From NCBI GenBank assembly GCA_003500955.1, contig DNQP01000176.1:13296-27995 (forward strand): a stretch of 14,700 nucleotides of DNA, read 5' to 3'. The position numbers were made by a program, and so were the translations under genes. The notes beneath the pieces are model-generated. The model had not been told where the DNA came from. It saw nothing but the letters and a program-made list of their open reading frames with translations, and ran no database searches. Numbering within the stretch: position 1 is the first letter of the stretch; every line of letters begins with the position of its first letter. This DNA is from Curvibacter sp. (GTDB lineage: Bacteria > Pseudomonadota > Gammaproteobacteria > Burkholderiales > Burkholderiaceae_C). Of this stretch, positions 1 to 7,081 are shown in pieces.

Positions 1-119
1 GCCTGCTGGAGGCCGACTACATCGTGGTCGAGATGGCGCGCCAGATCCTCGGTGAGGACTGGATGCCCGAGTACGTGGCCGCCGCCAATGCCGGCGGTAT
101 CGAGCGCGTGCTCGTCTGA
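1..119 (+). CDS. C-terminal end of an unidentified protein (partial)
   Basis: An open frame enters from the left edge (first complete codon at base 3) and ends at TGA 117-119. It gives about 38 residues and finishes in GGIERVLV. The segment looks like the tail of a soluble protein (an alpha-helical stretch with MARQILG, then a short strand-like end), but I cannot name the family from so little. It lies 26 bases upstream of the DUF971 gene on the same strand, so it could be the preceding operon member. Coding is supported by the uninterrupted frame, the codon use typical of the window and the Shine-Dalgarno of the next gene beginning just after the stop. The start is outside the window. Confidence 0.6.
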   Translation, partial: LLEADYIVVEMARQILGEDWMPEYVAAANAGGIERVLV

Positions 120-145
120 ACGCTTAGACAGAAACGGAGACTTCC

Positions 146-559
146 ATGGCAGGTTTGCAAGCCGGCGCCCCGACGCCGCAGGACCTCACGGTGCACAGCA
201 AGTCGCGGGTGCTGGAGATCAGCTTTTCCGATGGCCAGACCTTCCGCATCCCCTTCGAGCTGATGCGCGTGTACTCGCCTTCGGCCGAGGTGCAGGGCCA
301 CGGTCCGGGCCAGGAGGTGCTGCAGACCGGCAAGCGCGAGGTCGGCCTCGTCGGCCTGGAGCCCGTGGGCAACTATGGCGTCAAGCCCACGTTCACGGAC
401 GGCCACGACAGCGGCATCTACACCTGGGACTACCTTTACCAGCTGGGTGCGCAGCAGGACCGCTTCTGGGCCGATTACGAGGCCCGCCTGCAGGCGGCCG
501 GCGTGGACCGCGACGCGCCCATGCCCGAGAAGGCCGGTCACGGCTGCGGCCACCACTGA
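146..559 (+). CDS. DUF971 (GBBH-like N-terminal domain) protein
   Basis: This is a 137-residue protein of the DUF971 family, the small domain also found at the N-terminus of gamma-butyrobetaine hydroxylase and at the C-terminus of some Mrp/ApbC-type Fe-S proteins. The domain spans about residues 12-105: a beta-rich part with LEISFSDG and [20 protein letters not shown], then the conserved [18 protein letters not shown] and [10 protein letters not shown] stretches. The protein ends in GHGCGHH, a Cys/His tail that could bind metal; that is inferred from composition. The start is set by an ACGGAGA ribosome site at 134-140. It sits directly before ubiE with an 8-base gap, an arrangement I recall from Burkholderiales. 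The biochemical role of free-standing DUF971 proteins is not established; metal or Fe-S handling is the usual guess. Confidence 0.88.
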   Translation: MAGLQAGAPTPQDLTVHSKSRVLEISFSDGQTFRIPFELMRVYSPSAEVQGHGPGQEVLQTGKREVGLVGLEPVGNYGVKPTFTDGHDSGIYTWDYLYQLGAQQDRFWADYEARLQAAGVDRDAPMPEKAGHGCGHH

Positions 560-567
560 GCACGACC

Positions 568-1299
568 ATGAGCCAGACGCATTTCGGTTTCGAGACGGTC
601 GACGAGCGCGAGAAGGCGCGGCGTGTGCGCGGCGTGTTCGACTCGGTCGCTTCCCGCTATGACCTGATGAACGACCTGATGTCGGGCGGCCTGCACCGGC
701 TCTGGAAGGCCTACACGGTCACGGTGGCGAATCTGAAAGAGGGCGACCGCGCGCTGGACATTGCCGGTGGCACGGGCGACCTGGCCCTGGCCTTCGCCAA
801 AAAGGTGGGCAAGACCGGCCAGGTGGTGCACACCGACATCAACGAGGCCATGCTGCGCGTGGGACGCGACCGCCTGCTCGATGCCGGCGTGGTGCTGCCC
901 ACCGTGGTCTGCGACGCCGAAAAGCTGCCTTTCCCGGACGGCTATTTCAATCTGGTCAGTGTGGCTTTTGGGCTGCGCAACATGACCCACAAGGATGTGG
1001 CCTTGGCCGAGATGAGCCGCGTCCTCAAGCCTGGCGGCAAGCTGCTGGTGCTGGAGTTCTCCAAGGTGGCGCCGCCGCTGGAGAAAGCCTACGACTGGTA
1101 TTCCTTCAAGGTGCTGCCCCAGCTCGGCAAGCTGGTGGCGGGCGACGCCGACAGCTACCGCTACCTGGCCGAGTCCATCCGCATGCATCCCGGGCAGGAC
1201 GAACTCAAGGCCATGATGCTCAAAGCCGGATTCGGACATGTGGATTTTCACAACATGAGTGGCGGTGTGGTGGCGCTTCATGTTGGAATCAAGTGCTGA
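568..1299 (+). CDS. ubiE: Ubiquinone/menaquinone C-methyltransferase UbiE
   Basis: This is a 243-residue class I SAM-dependent methyltransferase that C-methylates the demethylated benzoquinol ring in ubiquinone biosynthesis (and menaquinone where present). Sequence support: the N-terminal [19 protein letters not shown] block with the [18 protein letters not shown] signature (residues 30-48), SAM motif I DIAGGTGD (64-71), the acidic D90 ending strand 2, motif II-like [10 protein letters not shown] (115-124), the UbiE hallmark FGLRNMTH (134-141), motif [17 protein letters not shown] (153-166) and the C-terminal [12 protein letters not shown]. Length is normal for the family. The ATG at 568 is chosen over earlier in-frame codons because family homology begins here and the DUF971 gene ends at 559. 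The ribosome site is weak (GAGCAC), consistent with translation coupled to DUF971. The cytosolic enzyme is expected to work with the UbiJ/UbiB proteins encoded downstream. Confidence 0.96.
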   Translation: MSQTHFGFETVDEREKARRVRGVFDSVASRYDLMNDLMSGGLHRLWKAYTVTVANLKEGDRALDIAGGTGDLALAFAKKVGKTGQVVHTDINEAMLRVGRDRLLDAGVVLPTVVCDAEKLPFPDGYFNLVSVAFGLRNMTHKDVALAEMSRVLKPGGKLLVLEFSKVAPPLEKAYDWYSFKVLPQLGKLVAGDADSYRYLAESIRMHPGQDELKAMMLKAGFGHVDFHNMSGGVVALHVGIKC

Positions 1300-1360
1300 C
1301 ATACCCGTTTTGCGTTAGTTTCGGGGTGTGGCGCCACTTTCGGATTCTTTTGGAGCACGT

Positions 1361-2326
1361 ATGAAATTCCTGTCTATCGCCCTGTCTTTGGTGCTGGTTC
1401 TGAGTGCCGTGGACGCCGAGGCCAAGCGCCTGGGCGGTGGCAAGTCGGTCGGCAAACAATCGAACAACGTCACGCAGCGCGAGGCGGCGCCTCCGGCTAC
1501 CCCGGCGGCACCCACGCAGAATGCCGCGGCGGCCGCTCCGGCCAAACCCGCGGCGGCGCCTGCAGCGGCGCCCGCGGCCCGCAAGCCCTGGGGTGGCATG
1601 CTCGCCGGTCTGGCCGCTGGTCTGGGCCTGGCTTGGCTGGCCAGTTCCCTGGGGCTGGGTGAGGCTTTCGGCCAGTTCATCCTGATCGCCCTGGTCGTCA
1701 TGCTGGCCCTGCTGGCTTTCGGCTGGTTCATGCGCAGCCGTCAGCCCGCCGCCCAGCGCAGCGCCTACGCCTTCCAGGGCGCGGGTGCCGCAGACGCGGC
1801 CACGCCGCGCCCGGCCTACCGCCCGGAAAACGTGGGCAACGACGCTTCGGCCCGTCCCTGGGAGCGTTCCCAGACGGCCTTTGACGGCTCGGCCGGCCGC
1901 GGGGTGGTGATCGGCTCGGCGCTGGCCAGTGACTGGAGCGTGCCGGCCGGTTTCGATGCCGAAGGCTTCCTCAAGGCGGCCAAGAGCAACTTCATCCTCC
2001 TGCAGGCGGCCTGGGACCAGGCCGACATGGCCACCTTGCGCGCCATGATGACCGACGAGATGCTGGACGAGATCAGCGCCCAGCTGGCCGAACGCGAGCA
2101 GCACACGGGCGGAGCCCTCAACCTGACCGAGGTGCAGATGCTGCAGGCTCAGCTGCTGGGCATTGAGGAGCTGGGCGGCGAGTACATGGCCAGCGTGGAG
2201 TTCTCGGGCATGATCCGCGAGGATCGCCATGCAGGCCCCAGCCCCTTCCGTGAGGTCTGGAACATGACCAAACCCAAGGATGGCAGCCGCGGCTGGCTCG
2301 TGGCCGGAGTGCAGGCCCTGCAGTAA
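1361..2326 (+). CDS. Tim44-like domain membrane protein
   Basis: This is a 321-residue protein. Residues 1-21 form a signal peptide (hydrophobic core, AEA before KRLGGGKS). An Ala/Pro-rich flexible linker covers about 42-74. Two hydrophobic segments lie at about 79-98 and 105-123, then a second disordered stretch. The Tim44-like/import-associated domain covers about 197-320 (GFDAEGFLKAAKSNFILLQAAWD, MMTDEMLDEISAQL, EVWNMTK). The start is the ATG at 1361 behind GGAG (1352-1355); an in-frame GTG at 1328 has no ribosome site and would spoil the signal peptide. In mitochondria Tim44 links import motors to membranes; bacterial relatives have no agreed function. It sits between ubiE and ubiJ-ubiB, so a role near the ubiquinone-forming membrane complex is possible, but that is inference from position. 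Confidence 0.88.
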   Translation: MKFLSIALSLVLVLSAVDAEAKRLGGGKSVGKQSNNVTQREAAPPATPAAPTQNAAAAAPAKPAAAPAAAPAARKPWGGMLAGLAAGLGLAWLASSLGLGEAFGQFILIALVVMLALLAFGWFMRSRQPAAQRSAYAFQGAGAADAATPRPAYRPENVGNDASARPWERSQTAFDGSAGRGVVIGSALASDWSVPAGFDAEGFLKAAKSNFILLQAAWDQADMATLRAMMTDEMLDEISAQLAEREQHTGGALNLTEVQMLQAQLLGIEELGGEYMASVEFSGMIREDRHAGPSPFREVWNMTKPKDGSRGWLVAGVQALQ

Positions 2327-2357
2327 ACGGCCTTCTTTCAATCAATAATCGGGGACT

Positions 2358-2894
2358 ATGGCAACACAGTCCCCTTTTTCTTTGCTCGAAGACGCCTTCC
2401 AGAAGCTGGCCACCGCCGTGCAGCCGCCGGCCTGGGCCGTGCAGGAGGTGCAGCGCCGCATCGTGCTGCTGCTCAACCACGTGCTGATGCAGGAAAAAGA
2501 GGCCATGAGCCGCCTGGCGCGCCAGAAGGGTCGGGTGGTGCTCTTCCAGTGGCGGGATGTCAGCTTCAAGCTGCAGCTCACGCCGGCCGGTCTGCTGGAC
2601 CTGGCCGCGGCCGAGACGCCCTCGGATCTGACCCTGGCCATCATCGAAAACTCTCCCGCCGCCCTGGTGCAGGCAGCCCTGGCCGGCGACAAGCCGCCGG
2701 TGCGCATCGAAGGCGATGTGCAGCTGGCGGCCGAGGTCAACTGGCTGGTCGACCATGTGCGCTGGGATCTGGAGGAGGACCTGGCCCGCATCGTCGGTGA
2801 TGCCCCGGCCCATGGCCTGGCCCAGGCGGTACGCCGCGCTCTGGAAGTCCTGCGTGGCTGGTTGAAGAAGGCGGCGCCCGGAGCCGCCTCATGA
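2358..2894 (+). CDS. ubiJ: Ubiquinone biosynthesis accessory factor UbiJ (SCP2 domain)
   Basis: This is a 178-residue protein of the UbiJ family, an SCP2-like lipid-binding accessory factor needed for aerobic ubiquinone biosynthesis. The SCP2-like domain covers about residues 35-130, with the strand [20 protein letters not shown] (57-76) and the conserved [20 protein letters not shown]. The family signature [14 protein letters not shown] (135-148) follows, then a basic C-terminal helix ([13 protein letters not shown]). UbiJ proteins organise the soluble Ubi complex and bind the lipid intermediate; this is family knowledge. The start follows a GGGGA ribosome site at 2351-2355. Its stop overlaps the start of ubiB as ATGA, so the two are almost certainly translationally coupled, which strongly supports the UbiJ assignment. 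Confidence 0.92.
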   Translation: MATQSPFSLLEDAFQKLATAVQPPAWAVQEVQRRIVLLLNHVLMQEKEAMSRLARQKGRVVLFQWRDVSFKLQLTPAGLLDLAAAETPSDLTLAIIENSPAALVQAALAGDKPPVRIEGDVQLAAEVNWLVDHVRWDLEEDLARIVGDAPAHGLAQAVRRALEVLRGWLKKAAPGAAS

Positions 2895-4459
2895 CCCGGC
2901 TGCTGCGCGGCGCCTACATCGTCTGGATCGTCCTGCGCTACGGCCTGGACGAGCTGGTGCTGACCAGCTTCCAGAAACCCTGGCTGCGCGTGATCGCGCG
3001 CATCGTCTCGATCGGTCGCAATCTGAATGCACCCCGGGGCCAGCGCCTGCGCGAGGCGCTGGAGCGGCTGGGCCCCATCTTCGTGAAGTTCGGCCAGGTG
3101 CTGTCCACCCGGCGCGATCTGCTGCCGCCGGACATCGCCGATGAACTGGCCCGGCTGCAAGACCGCGTGCCGCCCTTCAGCTCCGACATCGCCGTGGCCA
3201 CCATTGAGCGGGCCTTCCGCAAGCCGGTGGGACAGATCTTCAGCGAATTCGAGCGCGAACCCGTGGCCAGTGCCTCGATTGCCCAGGTGCATTTCGCCAA
3301 GCTGGTCGGCCGGGATGGGACCGAGCGCGAGGTGGCCGTCAAGGTGCTGCGTCCCGGCATGCTGCCCGTGATCGAGAAAGACCTGAGCCTGATGCGCATG
3401 ATGGCCGGCTGGGTGGAAAGCCTCTCAACCGACGGCAAGCGCCTCAAGCCACGCGAGGTGGTGGCCGAGTTCGACAAATACCTGCACGACGAGCTCGACC
3501 TCGTGCGCGAGGCCGCCAGCGCTGCCCAGCTGCGCCGCAACATGGCGGGGCTGGACTTGGTGCTGATCCCCGAGATGATCTGGGACTACTGCCAGAGCGA
3601 CGTCATCGTGATGGAGCGCATGAAGGGCATCCCGATCAGCCAGACCGCGCGTCTGCGTGAGGCCGGTGTGGACCTGAAGAAGCTGGCGCGCGACGGCGTC
3701 ACCATCTTCTTCACCCAGGTCTTCCGCGACGGCTTCTTCCATGCCGACATGCACCCGGGCAATATCTTTGTCAGCATTGATCCGGCCACCTTCGGGCGCT
3801 ACATCTCGCTCGATTTCGGCATCGTGGGCACGCTGACCGAGTACGACAAGGAATACCTGGCGCAGAACTTCACGGCCTTTTTCCGCCGTGACTACAAGCG
3901 TGTGGCCGAACTGCACATCGAATCGGGCTGGGTGCCGCCCCAGACCCGGGTGGACGAGCTCGAAGCCGCCATCCGCGCCGTCTGCGAGCCTTATTTCGAC
4001 CGCCCGCTCAAGGAAATCTCCCTGGGCATGGTGCTGATGCGCCTGTTCCAGACCTCGCGCCGCTTCCATGTGGAGATCCAGCCCCAGCTCGTGCTGCTGC
4101 AGAAGACCCTGCTCAACATCGAGGGCCTCGGTCGCGAGCTCGATCCGGATCTGGACCTCTGGAGCACGGCCAAGCCCTTCCTGGAGAAGTGGATGGCCGA
4201 CCAGATCGGCCCGCGCAAGCTCTGGGAAGAGCTCAAGAACCAGGCGCCGCGTTATGCCAAGCTGCTGCCCGACTTGCCGCGGCTGCTGCATGACTATCTG
4301 CAGCGCGGGGCCCGGGGCCGCGACCGGCGCGAGTTGGAGGAGCTGCTGGCCGAGCAGCGCCGCACCAACCGGCTGCTCCAGGCCATCATCTACGCGGGCA
4401 TTGGATTTGCTTTAGGTCTGATCGTGGTTCAGATGTTGATCCGCTTCCAGCTGTTCTAG
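2891..4459 (+). CDS. ubiB: Atypical kinase/ATPase UbiB for ubiquinone biosynthesis
   Basis: This is a 522-residue member of the ABC1/ADCK/UbiB atypical kinase family, needed for the hydroxylation stage of ubiquinone biosynthesis. Visible motifs: the family-specific KxGQ motif (K66 to Q69, in [23 protein letters not shown]), the nucleotide loop SASIAQVH (127-134), the VAVKV lysine K151, the catalytic-loop segment HADMHPGN (284-291) and metal-binding DFG (308-310). A C-terminal hydrophobic hairpin (about 497-519) ends in [12 protein letters not shown] and anchors the protein in the inner membrane. Length is close to the E. coli protein. The start overlaps the ubiJ stop by four bases. Its partners are UbiJ just upstream and UbiE further up. 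All residues normally required for ATP handling appear present. This gene closes the quinone block; the next gene has its own strong ribosome site. Confidence 0.96.
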   Translation: MTRLLRGAYIVWIVLRYGLDELVLTSFQKPWLRVIARIVSIGRNLNAPRGQRLREALERLGPIFVKFGQVLSTRRDLLPPDIADELARLQDRVPPFSSDIAVATIERAFRKPVGQIFSEFEREPVASASIAQVHFAKLVGRDGTEREVAVKVLRPGMLPVIEKDLSLMRMMAGWVESLSTDGKRLKPREVVAEFDKYLHDELDLVREAASAAQLRRNMAGLDLVLIPEMIWDYCQSDVIVMERMKGIPISQTARLREAGVDLKKLARDGVTIFFTQVFRDGFFHADMHPGNIFVSIDPATFGRYISLDFGIVGTLTEYDKEYLAQNFTAFFRRDYKRVAELHIESGWVPPQTRVDELEAAIRAVCEPYFDRPLKEISLGMVLMRLFQTSRRFHVEIQPQLVLLQKTLLNIEGLGRELDPDLDLWSTAKPFLEKWMADQIGPRKLWEELKNQAPRYAKLLPDLPRLLHDYLQRGARGRDRRELEELLAEQRRTNRLLQAIIYAGIGFALGLIVVQMLIRFQLF

Positions 4460-4536
4460 GGATTTGACTGTTCCGTCCAACGGGTTCTGGGGATAATCCG
4501 GGCCCATCGCACACTACTAGCTACAAGGAGAACACG

Positions 4537-5982
4537 GTGCTGCTGACCCTCGTCATCGTCTACCTTCTGGTGACCATCGCGGTCGGCCTGTGGGCCGCCA
4601 AGCGGGTCAAGAATTCGGCCGACTTCGCCATTGCCGGGCGCAAGCTCCCGCTGTTCATGATCGTCACCACGACTTTCGCCACCTGGTTCGGCTCCGAGGT
4701 GGTGCTGGGCATTCCGGCCAAGTTCGTCGAGGGCGGCCTGGGCAGCGTGGTGGAGGACCCCTTCGGCGCTGGTTCCTGCCTGATCCTGGTGGGCCTGTTC
4801 TTCGCGGCCAAGCTCTATCGCATGACCCTGCTGACCATCAGTGACTTCTTCCGCGAGCGCTATGGCCGCAGCGTGGAGGTGGTCTGCTCGCTGATCATCA
4901 TGCTGAGTTACCTGGGCTGGGTGTCGGCGCAGGTCACGGCCCTGGGCCTGGTGTTCAATCTGCTCTCCGGCGGAGCCATCAGCATCCCCATGGGCATGGT
5001 GATCGGTGTGGTATCGGTGCTGGCCTACACGCTGTTTGGTGGCATGTGGTCGGTGGCCTTGACCGATTTCATCCAGATGATCATCCTGGTGCTGGGTCTG
5101 AGCATTCTGGCGGTGTTTGCCGGCAACATGGTCGGCGGGGCCGACAAGGTGGTGGCGCTGGCCGTCAGCCGCGACATGTTCACCTTCTTCCCCGAGCCGA
5201 CCTTCAAGGACATCGTCTTTTTCATCGCCGCGGCCATCACCATGATGCTGGGCTCCATCCCGCAGCAGGACGTGTTCCAGCGCGTGATGTCGGCCGACAG
5301 CGCCAAGTCGGCGTCGCGCGGGGCCATCATCGGCGGCGCGCTCTACATCCTTTTCGCCTTCGTCCCCATGTTCCTCGTGGTCAGCGCCCTGATCATCATG
5401 CCCGAGCAGGCGGACAAGCTGATCCAGGAGGATCCGCAGAAGGTGCTGCCCACCCTGGTGATGGAGAAGATGCCCTTCATCATGCAGGTGCTCTTTTTCG
5501 GGGCGCTGCTGTCGGCCATCAAGTCCTGTGCGTCGGCGACCCTGCTGGCGCCCAGCGTGACCTTCGTCGAGAACATCTGGCGCCAGTTCAACCCGCACAT
5601 GGGCGACAAGCAGGAGCTCAAGACCATGCGCATCACGGTGCTGGTCTTCAGTGTGCTGGTGCTGTTCTATGCCATCCAGATGCAGGGCACCTCGATCTAC
5701 GAGATGGTGTCGGGCGCCTATCAGATCACGCTGGTGGGCGCCTTCATCCCGCTGACTTTCGGCCTGTACTGGAAGAAGGCCAGCACCCAGGGGGCCCTGT
5801 TTTCCATCGTCCTGGGCATTCTGACCTGGGGGCTCTTCCTGGTCACGCCGGCGGGCGAGGAATTCCCGGCCCAGCTGGCCGGCGTGCTGGCCGCGCTGGC
5901 CGGCATGTTGATCGGTTCCCTGGGCCCGCAGGCCATCGCCAATCGCCACGCCGGGCACCACAAGCTGGCCGGCGTCGAGTAA
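4537..5982 (+). CDS. Sodium:solute symporter (SSS/SLC5 family) transporter
   Basis: This is a 481-residue inner-membrane transporter with about 12-13 hydrophobic segments and the LeuT-like SSS fold. Supporting motifs: ADFAIAGRKLP near the N-terminus (28-38), TFATWFGSEVVLGIP (46-60) in the first core helix, LLTISDFFRERYG (98-110), and the SSS signature region FGGMWSVALTDFIQ (167-180). The substrate cannot be read; relatives carry amino acids, pantothenate or organic acids. The start is GTG at 4537, fixed by a perfect AAGGAG at 4525-4530 with 6-base spacing. The helix that supplies the Na2 cation site reads SAIKSCASATLLAPS (326-340), with Cys331 where PutP has Thr341 and a Lys just before the Ser, so coupling to sodium is uncertain. 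It stands alone: 77 bases after ubiB and 121 bases before fmdB. Confidence 0.93.
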   Translation: MLLTLVIVYLLVTIAVGLWAAKRVKNSADFAIAGRKLPLFMIVTTTFATWFGSEVVLGIPAKFVEGGLGSVVEDPFGAGSCLILVGLFFAAKLYRMTLLTISDFFRERYGRSVEVVCSLIIMLSYLGWVSAQVTALGLVFNLLSGGAISIPMGMVIGVVSVLAYTLFGGMWSVALTDFIQMIILVLGLSILAVFAGNMVGGADKVVALAVSRDMFTFFPEPTFKDIVFFIAAAITMMLGSIPQQDVFQRVMSADSAKSASRGAIIGGALYILFAFVPMFLVVSALIIMPEQADKLIQEDPQKVLPTLVMEKMPFIMQVLFFGALLSAIKSCASATLLAPSVTFVENIWRQFNPHMGDKQELKTMRITVLVFSVLVLFYAIQMQGTSIYEMVSGAYQITLVGAFIPLTFGLYWKKASTQGALFSIVLGILTWGLFLVTPAGEEFPAQLAGVLAALAGMLIGSLGPQAIANRHAGHHKLAGVE

Positions 5983-6002
5983 GGCCCGCCCGGCGACGGC
6001 AC

Positions 6003-6029
6003 TTGATTCCAGGTGCCCCCGCCTATAAT
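6003..6029 (+). promoter_or_regulatory. Sigma70-type promoter for fmdB-DUF502-aspS
   Basis: A perfect TATAAT lies at 6024-6029, with TTGATT at 6003-6008 upstream (15-base spacer, or 16 if read as CTTGAT). Spacing is a little short, but the perfect -10 box stands out in GC-rich DNA in the gap before a three-gene run. Transcription would begin near 6036 and give a leader of about 68 bases. Confidence 0.62.
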
Positions 6030-6046
6030 TGACAGTTTTCCATCGG

Positions 6047-6071
6047 CAACCTCCCCTCGGGGGCGAGGTTG
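6047..6071 (+). promoter_or_regulatory. Strong hairpin in the fmdB leader
   Basis: CAACCTC (6047-6053) pairs perfectly with GAGGTTG (6065-6071). Inside, CCC (6054-6056) pairs with GGG (6061-6063) around a TCGG loop, with one bulged C at 6064. The stem sits just after the expected transcription start and is not followed by a T run, so it is not an obvious terminator. It could stabilise the mRNA or regulate translation. The fmdB start has no clear Shine-Dalgarno sequence. Confidence 0.5.
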
Positions 6072-6103
6072 TCCTTGATTCGACCGTCCACCTCCTTCGA
6101 GCC

Positions 6104-6412
6104 ATGCCAATTTACGCTTACAAATGTGAATCCTGCGGCGCCGCCAAGGATGTGCTGCAGAAAATCTCCGACCCCGCTCTGAGCGATTGCCCGGCCTGCG
6201 GCCAGCCTACCTTCCGCAAGCAGGTCACGGCGGCCGGCTTCCAGCTCAAGGGCAGCGGCTGGTACGTGACCGATTTCCGGGGCGGCGCTTCCGCTGGCTC
6301 CGGTTCGGCCGCCAGTGCCAGCACCGCAACCCCCCCAGCCACCCCTGAGGCCGCGCCTGCGGCGGCGCCCGCTGGCGGTCACAGCTGCGGCACGGGCTGC
6401 GGTTGCGCTTGA
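6104..6412 (+). CDS. FmdB-family zinc-ribbon protein
   Basis: This is a 102-residue protein with the FmdB/CxxC-CxxC regulatory zinc-ribbon domain at the N-terminus: MPIYAYKC, C8-x2-C11, C29-x2-C32, and the conserved GFQLKGSGWYVTDF (45-58). After the domain comes a Ser/Ala/Pro/Thr-rich low-complexity stretch (about 60-92) and a tail HSCGTGCGCA with three cysteines (C95, C99, C101), a second possible metal site. The family is named after a putative regulator of formamidase genes, but most members have no proven target. The start is the ATG at 6104, where the family sequence begins. It is the first gene after the promoter at 6003-6029 and its stop overlaps the next start (TGATG). FmdB-DUF502-aspS is an order I recall from Betaproteobacteria. 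Function here is unassigned; zinc binding is well supported. Confidence 0.92.
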   Translation: MPIYAYKCESCGAAKDVLQKISDPALSDCPACGQPTFRKQVTAAGFQLKGSGWYVTDFRGGASAGSGSAASASTATPPATPEAAPAAAPAGGHSCGTGCGCA

Positions 6413-7068
6413 TGCCAATGGCCAAATTCCGCAAATGGCTGCTCTCGGGCCTGCTGGTGCTGGCACCGCTGGGCATCACGGTCTGGGTGCTCGAGTGGGT
6501 GATTTCCACCCTGGACCAGACCCTCAACATCCTGCCCGAAGCCTGGCAGCCGGATCGTTGGCTGGGCCTGCACATTCCGGGGCTGGGCGTGATCTTCGCC
6601 CTGGGCGTGGTGCTGCTCGTGGGCGCGCTCACGTCCAACTACATAGGCAACCGCCTGCTGGGCTGGTGGCACGCCCTGCTGCACCGCATCCCCGTGGTGC
6701 GGTCCATCTATTCCGGCGTCAAGCAGGTCTCGGACACGCTGTTTTCCGAGAAGGGCAATGCCTTTCGTCAGGCGGTGCTCGTGCAATGGCCGCGCGAGGG
6801 CATGTGGACCATCGCTTTCGTCACGGGCACGCCCGGTGGCGACCTGGTCAACCATTTGCCCGGCGAGTACCTGAGCGTCTACGTACCGACCACGCCCAAC
6901 CCCACCGGGGGGTACTTCGTCATGCTCAAGAAAAGCGATTGCATCGTGCTGGCCATGAGCGTGGACGAGGCCCTGACCTACGTGATTTCCATGGGCGTCA
7001 TCGTCCCCGGCGGGCCGAAGAACCCGCATATGAAGCCGGCTGAGCAAGAGCCGGCAGCCTTACCCTGA
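6412..7068 (+). CDS. DUF502 family inner-membrane protein
   Basis: This is a 218-residue DUF502 protein. Two N-terminal transmembrane helices (about 9-33 and 56-78) are followed by a soluble domain. Family marks: a basic N-terminus leading into [17 protein letters not shown], the [11 protein letters not shown] segment after TM2, [13 protein letters not shown] (93-105), then [20 protein letters not shown] and PNPTGGYF (162-169). No enzyme motif is visible and the family role is unknown. The ATG at 6412 shares one base with the fmdB stop (TGATG), so coupled translation is likely; an in-frame ATG at 6418 is an alternative and only trims two residues. The gene ends 13 bases before aspS. Co-transcription with an aminoacyl-tRNA synthetase may simply reflect operon packing. 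Confidence 0.9.
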   Translation: MPMAKFRKWLLSGLLVLAPLGITVWVLEWVISTLDQTLNILPEAWQPDRWLGLHIPGLGVIFALGVVLLVGALTSNYIGNRLLGWWHALLHRIPVVRSIYSGVKQVSDTLFSEKGNAFRQAVLVQWPREGMWTIAFVTGTPGGDLVNHLPGEYLSVYVPTTPNPTGGYFVMLKKSDCIVLAMSVDEALTYVISMGVIVPGGPKNPHMKPAEQEPAALP

Positions 7069-7081
7069 AAGAGAAAGCCTT

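Noticed and set aside
1328..1337. GTGGCGCCAC palindrome between ubiE and the Tim44-like gene
   Set aside because: A 10-bp GC-rich palindrome without loop or T run is expected by chance in such DNA and has no supporting context.
1289..2341. 350-codon minus-strand frame opposite the Tim44-like gene
   Set aside because: Shadow of the plus-strand gene: low-complexity Arg/Gly-rich translation, no ribosome site, no motif.
4464..4497. TTGACT and GATAAT before the SSS transporter as a promoter
   Set aside because: Both boxes look good alone, but the spacer is 22 bases, too long for sigma70, and no extended -10 is correctly placed.
4456..6105. 549-codon open frame on the minus strand opposite the SSS transporter
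   Set aside because: The translation is rich in His, Gln, Asp and Gly with no domain, and the plus-strand transporter is certain.
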